Of a stretch of 11,377 bases of DNA, positions 6,291 to 11,377 are shown in pieces. Origin of the DNA: an uncultured Sutterella sp. (lineage in GTDB: Bacteria; Pseudomonadota; Gammaproteobacteria; Burkholderiales; Burkholderiaceae_F). The notes beneath the pieces were generated by a model that worked only from the letters and a program-made list of their open reading frames with translations, had not been told where the DNA came from and ran no database searches. A program made the position numbers and the translations under genes. The stretch spans positions 1 to 11,377 of the forward strand of contig CAAGAT010000058.1 in assembly GCA_900767875.1 (NCBI GenBank). Reading direction: 5' to 3'. Each line of letters starts with the position of its first letter. Within the stretch, counting starts at the first letter, position 1.

Positions 6291-7319
6291 ATGACTCAGC
6301 TTTCCTATGCCGCCGCCGGCGTTTCCATCGACAACGGCGACGCACTCGTTGACCGCATCAAACCCGCCGCCAAGCGCACCCTGATTCCGGGCGTGCTCGG
6401 TTCGATCGGCGGCTTCGGCGCACTTTTTGAAATCAGCAAGGAATACAAGAATCCGGTGCTCGTCTCGGGCACCGACGGCGTGGGGACCAAGCTCATGCTC
6501 GCCTTTACGCTCAACCGTCACGACACGGTCGGTCAGGACCTCGTGGCCATGAGCGTGAACGACATTCTCGTTCAGGGCGCCAAGAGCCTGTTCTTCCTTG
6601 ACTACTTCGGCTGCGGCAAGCTCGACGTGGATACGGCCGAGCGCGTCGTCAAGGGTATCGCGCACGGCTGCGAACTCGCCGGTTGCGCCCTCATCGGCGG
6701 CGAAACGGCCGAAATGCCGGGCATGTACCCGGCCGGCGAATACGACCTGGCCGGTTTTGCGGTGGGCATCGTGGAAAAGGATCAGATCATCGACGGCTCG
6801 ACGATCAAGCCGGGCGACGTGGTGCTCGGTCTGGCCAGTTCCGGCCCGCACTCCAACGGCTTCTCGCTCATCCGCAAGGTGGTGGAGGTCGCGGGCGCCG
6901 ACTGGAACATGCCCTTTGACGGTGCGACCCTGGCGGACCGCGCCATGGAACCGACCCGCATTTACGTCAAGCAGGTCCTCAACGTGATGAAGAACATCAC
7001 CATCAAGGGTATGGCGCACATCACGGGCGGTGGCCTCATTGAAAACATTCCGCGCGTGCTGCCCGAAGGCACTCAGTGCGTCGTGCACGCCGACAGCTGG
7101 AAGCGCCCGGCCATCTTCGATTGGCTGCAGGAAAAGGGCAACATCGACGCGCACGAAATGCACCGCGTCTTTAACAACGGCATCGGCATGGCCGTCGTCG
7201 TGGCCGCCGAAGACGCCGAACGCGCCAAGGCTCTTTTTGAAGCCGAAGGCGAAACGGTCTACACGATCGGCGAAATCCGCGCACTGCCCGCCGGTGAAGC
7301 TGCCTGCGTGGTGATCTAA
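6291..7319 (+). CDS. purM: Phosphoribosylformylglycinamidine cyclo-ligase (AIR synthetase)
   Basis: PurM closes FGAM to 5-aminoimidazole ribonucleotide with ATP, the fifth step of purine synthesis, in the cytosol. From ATG 6291 the protein has 342 residues, the normal length, and begins like E. coli PurM (LSYAAAGVSIDNGDALV). Diagnostic segments are GSIGGFGALFE (37-47), VSGTDGVGTKL (58-68), DLVAMSVND (83-91), GGETAEMPGMYP (136-147), ASSGPHSNGFSLIR (182-195), and AHITGGGLIENIPRVLP in the C-terminal domain. The frame opens further to TTG 6261, but that would add a non-conserved ten-residue extension. The leader just before the ATG is pyrimidine-rich with no Shine-Dalgarno match, so initiation may rely on an unstructured leader. 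It is transcribed away from hda and ends at a strong terminator, so it appears to be a single-gene unit. Confidence 0.97.
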   Translation: MTQLSYAAAGVSIDNGDALVDRIKPAAKRTLIPGVLGSIGGFGALFEISKEYKNPVLVSGTDGVGTKLMLAFTLNRHDTVGQDLVAMSVNDILVQGAKSLFFLDYFGCGKLDVDTAERVVKGIAHGCELAGCALIGGETAEMPGMYPAGEYDLAGFAVGIVEKDQIIDGSTIKPGDVVLGLASSGPHSNGFSLIRKVVEVAGADWNMPFDGATLADRAMEPTRIYVKQVLNVMKNITIKGMAHITGGGLIENIPRVLPEGTQCVVHADSWKRPAIFDWLQEKGNIDAHEMHRVFNNGIGMAVVVAAEDAERAKALFEAEGETVYTIGEIRALPAGEAACVVI

Positions 7320-7340
7320 GAAACCGAAGCGTTTCTCATG

Positions 7341-7387
7341 AAAAGCGCGGCTGAGGACCTCTCGTCCGATCCGCGCTTTTTCTTTTT
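7341..7387 (+). terminator. Intrinsic terminator after purM
   Basis: AAAAGCGCGG (7341-7350) pairs perfectly with CCGCGCTTTT (7371-7380). The loop contains a second 4-bp pairing (GGAC 7355-7358, GTCC 7364-7367). The T-rich tail TTTTCTTTTT runs through 7387. It starts 21 bases past the purM stop and ends 33 bases before rnfH. Confidence 0.88.
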
Positions 7388-7420
7388 GAGGCCAATCTCC
7401 TTTTTCAATAGAGCATCGAC

Positions 7421-7744
7421 ATGCGCGTGACCCTGTGCACCCCCCTGAAAAACGGGGGCCTTACCCGCCGTGAACTCACCTTAAATGAGGGCGCCACCGT
7501 CGCGCAGGCCCTGACGGACGCGGGTCTGCCGCCCGAGACCGAATGCGGGCTGTTTTGCGAAAAGACCACGGCCGAGATGGTTCTGCACGAGGGCGACCGC
7601 CTCGACGTGGCCGTCGCCCTGCACCTTTCGCCCATGGACGTGCGCCGTCTGCGGGCCGAAAACAAGGAGCGCACGAGCGTGCCCAAGCCCCGTCACGGCG
7701 GCATTCACCAGCTCATCAAACCGCTTGAGGAAAGCACGCTTTAA
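7421..7744 (+). CDS. rnfH: RnfH family protein (UPF0125), ubiquitin-like fold
   Basis: This 107-residue protein fits the RnfH/UPF0125 family of small beta-grasp proteins. The family's biochemical role is not established; it is named after association with rnf genes and is often paired with ratA. Visible family features are an early beta strand (RVTLCTPLKNG), LNEGATVAQALTDAGLPPE (the family's G-x-T-V-x-x-A-I-x-x-S-G), GLFCEKTT where most members have VGIFGK, GDRLDVAVAL where most have GDRVEIYRPL, and the closing SPMDVRRLRAENK, a good match to the family's DPKExRRxRA. The N-terminal VxVVYA block is poorly conserved. The ATG at 7421 has a weak AGAG upstream. rnfH upstream of guaB-guaA is a known Burkholderiales order, which supports the call. 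smpB and ratA, often beside it, are absent here. Confidence 0.78.
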   Translation: MRVTLCTPLKNGGLTRRELTLNEGATVAQALTDAGLPPETECGLFCEKTTAEMVLHEGDRLDVAVALHLSPMDVRRLRAENKERTSVPKPRHGGIHQLIKPLEESTL

Positions 7745-7814
7745 GCAAGCGGCTCACCGGCCAAGGGCAGGGCAAGTGCAAGGGCAAGATCGGACATGGC
7801 TGTCGGGCGAAACC

Positions 7815-7863
7815 TTGCGTCAATAAAAAGTCGAAAAACTTGTCGCAACAAACTTTGCGTCAA
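7815..7863. repeat. Three 9-mers TTGCGTCAA / TTGTCGCAA upstream of guaB
   Basis: TTGCGTCAA occurs exactly at 7815-7823 and 7855-7863. TTGTCGCAA at 7840-7848 is the reverse complement of the same word with one mismatch. Three copies in 49 bases, alternating in orientation, look like a regulator-binding cluster, about 110-155 bases before the guaB -10 hexamer. Confidence 0.4.
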
Positions 7864-7887
7864 GCATAACATCCTCTAAAGACAAAC

Positions 7888-7935
7888 AGGGACGCTCGCT
7901 CGAGCGCCGCCGGCGACGAGGCGGTCCGTCTTTTT
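7888..7935 (+). terminator. Possible terminator after rnfH
   Basis: GACG (7891-7894) can pair with CGTC (7927-7930), directly before TTTTT (7931-7935). Inside, CGCTCGAGCG and CCGCC (7907-7911) with GGCGG (7920-7924) form further stems. The fold is branched and less regular than the other terminators here, so the call is tentative. It would separate rnfH from the guaB promoter. Confidence 0.45.
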
Positions 7936-7970
7936 CTCCATTTGGATCACAATTTCTACGTCTTTTTATC

Positions 7971-7976
7971 TATAAT
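7971..7976 (+). promoter_or_regulatory. guaB promoter, -10 hexamer
   Basis: A perfect TATAAT lies 84 bases before the guaB ATG, predicting a transcript start near 7983. No good -35 is found at the usual distance: CACAAT or TCACAA gives few matches, and TTGGAT at 7942-7947 is 23 bases away. An activator may therefore be needed. Confidence 0.65.
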
Positions 7977-7997
7977 GCGCGGTTAACCAAAAGCATC

Positions 7998-8044
7998 CGG
8001 GGCCTCTTGGGCGAACGTCCGGCACTGCGACCCGTTTTTTTTTT
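7998..8044 (+). promoter_or_regulatory. Candidate attenuator in the guaB leader (hairpin plus T10)
   Basis: Ten consecutive T residues (8035-8044) follow a GC-rich stretch. GGGCG (8009-8013) can pair with CG and CCC (8028-8029, 8031-8033) around one bulged A. An alternative is CGGG (7998-8001) with CCCG (8031-8034). The T-run ends five bases before the GAGG ribosome binding site, so transcripts ending here would not reach guaB. The stems are short, so the strength is uncertain. Confidence 0.4.
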
Positions 8045-8049
8045 GCTTT

Positions 8050-8053
8050 GAGG
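8050..8053 (+). promoter_or_regulatory. guaB ribosome binding site
   Basis: GAGG lies seven bases before the ATG at 8061 and fixes the start. The following GGTTACC (8052-8058) is complementary, with one bulge, to GGTTAACC at 7981-7988 near the predicted transcript start. Confidence 0.7.
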
Positions 8054-8060
8054 TTACCAA

Positions 8061-9527
8061 ATGCGTCTCCTGCAGAAGGCACTCACCTTTGACGACGTTC
8101 TGCTCGTCCCCGCCTACTCCGAAGTCCTCCCCCGCGACGTTCAGCTTCGCACCCGCCTGACCCGCGAAATCACCCTGAATCTTCCGATGGTCTCGGCCGC
8201 CATGGACACCGTGTCCGAAGCCAATCTGGCCATCGCGATGGCGCAGGAAGGCGGCATCGGCATCATTCACAAGAATCTGACCGCCCAGCAGCAGGCCGCC
8301 GAAGTGGCCAAGGTCAAGCGCCATGAATCGGGCGTCGTGAGCGACCCGATCACCGTCGGCCCCGACATGCTCGTCGGCGACGTGATCCGCATGTGCCAGG
8401 AACACCGCATCAGCGGCGTGCCCGTGGTCGAAGGCCGTCGCGTTCTCGGCATGGTCACCAACCGTGACCTTCGCTTTGAAACCCGCATGGAAGCCCCGGT
8501 GCGCGAAGTCATGACCCCGCGCGATCGCCTCGTGACCGTGCAGGAAGGCTCGAGCCTTGATGACGCCAAGCGTCTGATGCACGAAAACCGCCTCGAGCGC
8601 GTTCTCGTCGTCGACAAGGACTTCAACCTGTGTGGCCTGATTACCGTCAAGGACATCATCAAGGCCACGGAACACCCGTTTGCCGCCAAGGACGCCGAAG
8701 GCAAGCTCCTTGCGGGCGCCTCCATCGGCGTGGGTGCGGGCACCGAAGAGCGCCTTGAGCTTCTCGTCGAAGCCGGCGTGGACGTTGTGGTCGTCGACAC
8801 GGCCCACGGCCACAGCAAGGGCGTGCTCGACCGCGTGGCCTGGGTCAAGAAGAACTATCCCAACCTGCAGGTGATCGGCGGCAACATCGCCACCGGCGCC
8901 GCGGCCCGCGCGCTCGTTGAACACGGCGCCGACGCCGTCAAGGTCGGTATCGGCCCGGGCTCGATTTGCACGACCCGTATCGTGGCCGGCGTGGGCGTTC
9001 CCCAGATTTCGGCCATCAGCAACGTGGCCGAAGCCCTCGAAGGCACGGGCGTTCCCCTGATCGCCGACGGCGGCATCCGCTTCTCGGGCGACATCGCCAA
9101 GGCCATCGCCGCGGGCGCCAACTGCGTGATGATGGGCGGCATGCTCGCCGGTACCGAAGAAGCACCGGGCGAAGTCATTCTCTACCAGGGCCGCTCCTAC
9201 AAGAGCTACCGCGGCATGGGCTCTCTGGGCGCCATGTTCAAGGGTTCGGCCGACCGCTACTTCCAGGACAACAACTCGGGCAACCTCGACAAGCTCGTGC
9301 CCGAAGGCATTGAAGGCATGGTGCCCTTCAAGGGCTCGGTCGTCACCATCCTTTACCAGATGGCCGGCGGTCTGCGCTCCTCGATGGGCTACTGCGGCTG
9401 CCGCACGATCGACGAAATGCGCACGCGCGCCGAGTTCGTCGAGATCACGGCCGCGGGCTGGCGCGAAAGCCACGTCCATGACGTCAAGATCACCAAGGAA
9501 GCGCCGAACTACCGTCAGGAAAACTAA
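8061..9527 (+). CDS. guaB: Inosine-5'-monophosphate dehydrogenase
   Basis: GuaB oxidises IMP to XMP with NAD+, the committed step to GMP, in the cytosol as a tetramer. The 488 residues match the usual length. The barrel begins with LTFDDVLLVPAYSEVLP (8-24). A Bateman insert of two CBS domains spans about 92-205 (MVTNRDLRFE and LITVKDIIKATEHPF end the repeats). DTAHGHS (246-252) and GGNIAT (273-278) line the NAD site. The active-site loop GPGSICTTR has the catalytic cysteine C303. ADGGIRFSGDIAKAI (335-349) and MMGGMLAGT (357-365) bind the IMP phosphate. SADRYFQ (396-402) carries the mobile-flap Arg/Tyr pair (R399, Y400). GGLRSSMGYCG (436-446) is the monovalent-cation/flap region. It has its own promoter and ribosome binding site and is followed by guaA after a terminator hairpin. 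Confidence 0.98.
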   Translation: MRLLQKALTFDDVLLVPAYSEVLPRDVQLRTRLTREITLNLPMVSAAMDTVSEANLAIAMAQEGGIGIIHKNLTAQQQAAEVAKVKRHESGVVSDPITVGPDMLVGDVIRMCQEHRISGVPVVEGRRVLGMVTNRDLRFETRMEAPVREVMTPRDRLVTVQEGSSLDDAKRLMHENRLERVLVVDKDFNLCGLITVKDIIKATEHPFAAKDAEGKLLAGASIGVGAGTEERLELLVEAGVDVVVVDTAHGHSKGVLDRVAWVKKNYPNLQVIGGNIATGAAARALVEHGADAVKVGIGPGSICTTRIVAGVGVPQISAISNVAEALEGTGVPLIADGGIRFSGDIAKAIAAGANCVMMGGMLAGTEEAPGEVILYQGRSYKSYRGMGSLGAMFKGSADRYFQDNNSGNLDKLVPEGIEGMVPFKGSVVTILYQMAGGLRSSMGYCGCRTIDEMRTRAEFVEITAAGWRESHVHDVKITKEAPNYRQEN

Positions 9528-9546
9528 CCAATTCCTGTAAAATATC

Positions 9547-9580
9547 ACGGCGCGGGTTTGATGCCCGCGCCGTTTCTTTT
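9547..9580 (+). terminator. Intrinsic terminator between guaB and guaA
   Basis: ACGGCGCGGG (9547-9556) pairs perfectly over 10 bp with CCCGCGCCGT (9564-9573), with a 7-base loop and a TTTCTTTT tail. A second perfect hairpin without a T-run follows at once: GCGCCGC 9583-9589 with GCGGCGC 9594-9600. I see no convincing promoter between the terminator and the guaA ATG at 9653. guaA may therefore depend on readthrough, or on a promoter I cannot recognise. Confidence 0.85.
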
Positions 9581-9652
9581 ATGCGCCGCCGCTGCGGCGC
9601 CCCTCCGGCATTCGTGGGCCCATGCCCCGAACCGCACCACTATCAGCCGAAC

Positions 9653-11218
9653 ATGCAACACGATCGCATTCTTATTCTTGACTTCGGAAGCCAGGTGACG
9701 CAGCTTATTGCGCGCCGCGTGCGTGAAGCACACGTGTACTGCGAAGTGCACCCCAACGACGTTTCCGCCGACTTCATCCGCGAATTCAACCCCAAGGGCA
9801 TCATTCTGTCGGGCTCTCACATGAGCGCCTACGAAGAGTCCACCGATCAGGCCAGCCCCGCCGTGTTCAGCGCGGGCGTCCCGGTGCTGGGCATCTGCTA
9901 CGGCATGCAGACGATGGCGCTGCAGTTGGGCGGCCGCGTCGAAGGCGGCACCAAGCGTGAGTTCGGCTACGCCGAAGTGCGCGCGCACAACCACACCAAG
10001 CTCCTTGAAGGCATCGAAGACTTCAAGGGCCCCGAAGGCGAAGGCATGCTCAAGGTCTGGATGAGCCACGGCGACAAGGTCACCGTGATGCCCGACGGCT
10101 TTAAGCTCATGTGTTCGACCCCCTCGTGCCCGATCGCCGGCATGGCCGACGAAACGCGTCACTTCTACGCCGTGCAGTTCCACCCCGAAGTCACGCACAC
10201 CGTGCAGGGCAGCAGCATGCTCAAGCGCTTCGTGACCGACATCTGCGGCTGCAAGCCCGACTGGGTCATGGGCGACTACATCGCCGAAGCGGTCGAGTCG
10301 ATCCGCAAGCAGACCAACGGCGAAGAAGTGATTCTGGGCCTGTCGGGCGGCGTGGACAGCTCGGTGGCGGCGGCCCTCATTCACCGCGCCATCGGCGACA
10401 AGCTCACGTGCGTGTTCGTCGACAACGGTCTTTTGCGCAAGGGCGAGCGCGAACAGGTGCGCGAAACCTTTGAAAAGAACATGGGCCTGAAACTCATCGT
10501 CGTCGACGCCGTCGAGCGCTTCATGGGCGAGCTTGCGGGCGTCACCGATCCCGAACAAAAGCGCAAGATCATCGGCCGCGAATTCGTCAACGTCTTCCAG
10601 GAAGAAGCCGAAAAGCTCACCAACGCCAAGTGGCTCGCGCAGGGCACGATTTATCCGGACGTGATCGAGTCGGCCGGCGCCAAGACCAAGAAGGCCAAGA
10701 CGATCAAGAGCCACCACAATGTGGGCGGGCTGCCCGACACCCTGCACCTCAAGCTTCTTGAGCCGCTGCGCTCGCTCTTTAAGGACGAAGTGCGCGAACT
10801 GGGCGTCGAACTGGGCCTTCCACACGAAATGGTCTACCGTCACCCGTTCCCGGGTCCGGGTCTGGGCGTGCGCATCCTCGGCGAAGTCAAGCGCGAATAC
10901 GCCGATCTGCTGCGCGAAGCCGACGCGATCTTCATCGAAGAGCTGCGCCGCGCGGGCTGGTACGACAAGGTGAGCCAGGCCTTCGTCGTGTTCCTGCCCG
11001 TCAAGAGCGTGGGCGTGATGGGCGACGGGCGCACCTACGACTGGGTCGTGAGCCTGCGCTCGGTCGAAACGAGCGACTTCATGACGGCCAAGTGGTCCGA
11101 GCTGCCGTATTCGCTTCTGGCGACCGTCTCCAACCGCATCATCAACGAGGTCAAGGGCATCAACCGCGTCGTCTACGACGTCTCGGGCAAGCCGCCCGCC
11201 ACCATCGAGTGGGAATAA
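9653..11218 (+). CDS. guaA: GMP synthase (glutamine-hydrolysing)
   Basis: GuaA aminates XMP to GMP using glutamine and ATP. From ATG 9653 it has 521 residues, close to E. coli (525), and starts as usual (HDRILILDFGSQVTQLIARRV). The class I glutaminase domain covers about 1-190: GICYGMQ with nucleophile C82, and FHPE with H178 and E180. The ATP pyrophosphatase domain has the P-loop LSGGVDSS (230-237). AQGTIYPDVIESAG and KSHHNVGGLP follow. The C-terminal dimer domain has RHPFPGPGLGVRILGEVK, SVGVMGDGRTYDWVVSLR and the invariant-looking end KPPATIEWE. The frame is open back to ATG 9581, but the extra 24 residues are encoded by terminator-proximal, non-conserved DNA. No clear Shine-Dalgarno precedes 9653. 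The oxyanion-loop region reads ILSGSHMSAYEES, which I recall from related Burkholderiales GuaA. Confidence 0.97.
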   Translation: MQHDRILILDFGSQVTQLIARRVREAHVYCEVHPNDVSADFIREFNPKGIILSGSHMSAYEESTDQASPAVFSAGVPVLGICYGMQTMALQLGGRVEGGTKREFGYAEVRAHNHTKLLEGIEDFKGPEGEGMLKVWMSHGDKVTVMPDGFKLMCSTPSCPIAGMADETRHFYAVQFHPEVTHTVQGSSMLKRFVTDICGCKPDWVMGDYIAEAVESIRKQTNGEEVILGLSGGVDSSVAAALIHRAIGDKLTCVFVDNGLLRKGEREQVRETFEKNMGLKLIVVDAVERFMGELAGVTDPEQKRKIIGREFVNVFQEEAEKLTNAKWLAQGTIYPDVIESAGAKTKKAKTIKSHHNVGGLPDTLHLKLLEPLRSLFKDEVRELGVELGLPHEMVYRHPFPGPGLGVRILGEVKREYADLLREADAIFIEELRRAGWYDKVSQAFVVFLPVKSVGVMGDGRTYDWVVSLRSVETSDFMTAKWSELPYSLLATVSNRIINEVKGINRVVYDVSGKPPATIEWE

Positions 11219-11297
11219 GTCCTCAAGCTTTTTGATTTTGATCACACGGCGTCTACTCCCCAAGCTCCCGATGAAAATTAGAAGCTAGGCCATTCAG

Positions 11298-11334
11298 AAC
11301 CCCGTTACAGATGCTGTGGCGGGGTTTTGATTTT
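11298..11334 (+). terminator. Intrinsic terminator after guaA
   Basis: AACCCCG (11298-11304) pairs with CGGGGTT (11320-11326). Inside, ACAG (11307-11310) pairs with CTGT (11314-11317) across a TT/GG internal loop. The tail is TTTTGATTTT. It lies 79 bases past the guaA stop; nothing recognisable occupies 11219-11297. Confidence 0.8.
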
Positions 11335-11377
11335 GAAGAAGGCGCGCATGTACCCGCGCTGTTGCCGCGTCAGCTTG
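11305..11377 (-). CDS. Possible 3' end of a gene running in from the right edge
   Basis: On the minus strand an open frame from the window edge ends at TAA (11305-11307). It encodes 23 residues with a basic character (TRQQRGYMRAFFKIKTPP). It would converge on guaA, with its last codons forming one arm of the guaA terminator. The stretch is too short to identify, and another minus-strand frame is also open here, so it may not be a gene. Confidence 0.22.
   Translation of the reverse strand, partial: KLTRQQRGYMRAFFKIKTPPQHL

Larger units (their letters stand above)
7745..8060. other. 316-base non-coding gap between rnfH and guaB
   Basis: No convincing gene is present on either strand. From left to right it holds short GGGCAAG/CAAGGGCA direct repeats (7762-7788), three related 9-mers (7815-7863), a branched hairpin with a T-run (7888-7935), a strong -10 hexamer (7971-7976), a GGTTAACC palindrome (7981-7988), and a hairpin plus T10 tract just before the guaB ribosome binding site. 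The 7815-7880 part is AT-rich compared with its surroundings. Confidence 0.6.

Noticed and set aside
9581..9652. N-terminal extension of GuaA from ATG 9581
   Set aside because: The ATG directly follows the terminator T-run, and the next bases form a perfect hairpin. The encoded 24 residues are not part of GuaA, which begins normally at 9653.
9653..9860. Unusual SGSHMSAYEE loop in the GuaA glutaminase domain, where E. coli has SGGPES
   Set aside because: I recall the same kind of loop in related Burkholderiales GuaA proteins. The oxyanion Gly, C82, H178 and E180 are retained, so it is lineage variation and not a defect.
7983..11263. Very long minus-strand open frames opposite guaB (521 codons) and guaA (572 codons), and one of 292 codons opposite purM
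   Set aside because: They are His/Asp/Ala/Gly-rich with no domain signature. They arise because GC-rich codon use on the plus strand leaves the antisense frame free of stops. The plus-strand proteins are unmistakable enzymes.
1..11377. CRISPR arrays, tRNA or rRNA genes, toxin-antitoxin or phage defence genes
   Set aside because: I found no regularly spaced repeats, no tRNA-like cloverleaf ends, and no such protein families among the convincing coding frames.

Overview
This is a GC-rich bacterial chromosome window (about 60-65% G+C except at the far left edge) made almost entirely of housekeeping genes. The set and order (hda, a HAD-IB phosphatase, pcnB and folK on the minus strand; purM, rnfH, guaB and guaA on the plus strand) are typical of Burkholderiales (Betaproteobacteria). 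GuaA carries the long SGSHxSAYEE-type segment I associate with Alcaligenaceae/Sutterellaceae relatives. A Sutterellaceae-like gut bacterium is my best inference, but no rRNA or other taxonomic marker is present to confirm it.

Layout. Positions 1-113 are AT-richer (about 43% G+C) and probably hold the last codons of a plus-strand gene of foreign character. Then come two independent minus-strand genes: an inner-membrane-anchored DUF945/YdgA-family protein (130-1380) and a periplasmic amino-acid-type solute-binding protein (1505-2257), the latter closed by a clear intrinsic terminator. From about 6089 down to 2490 runs a tightly packed minus-strand operon: hda, HAD-IB phosphatase (4-nt ATGA overlap), pcnB (80-nt gap holding a perfect 14-bp palindrome), folK (TGATG overlap). 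purM is divergent from hda, ends at a strong terminator and is followed by a small rnfH gene. After a 316-base regulatory gap come guaB and guaA, separated by a second strong hairpin terminator. A terminator follows guaA, and a possible minus-strand gene end sits at the right edge.

How the genes work together. purM (step 5 of IMP synthesis) plus guaB and guaA (IMP to XMP to GMP) make a purine/GMP block. FolK is in folate synthesis, whose one-carbon products feed purine synthesis. Hda links the DNA sliding clamp to DnaA inactivation, and PcnB controls RNA decay by polyadenylation. The solute-binding protein has no permease or ATPase partner here.

I find no defence system, CRISPR array, phage or biosynthetic cluster, and no evidence of a novel protein system. 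The most interesting signals are regulatory: a hairpin followed by ten T residues in the guaB leader, a strong terminator inside the guaB-guaA pair, a cluster of three 9-mers upstream of guaB, the palindrome before pcnB, and an unusual start arrangement for hda.
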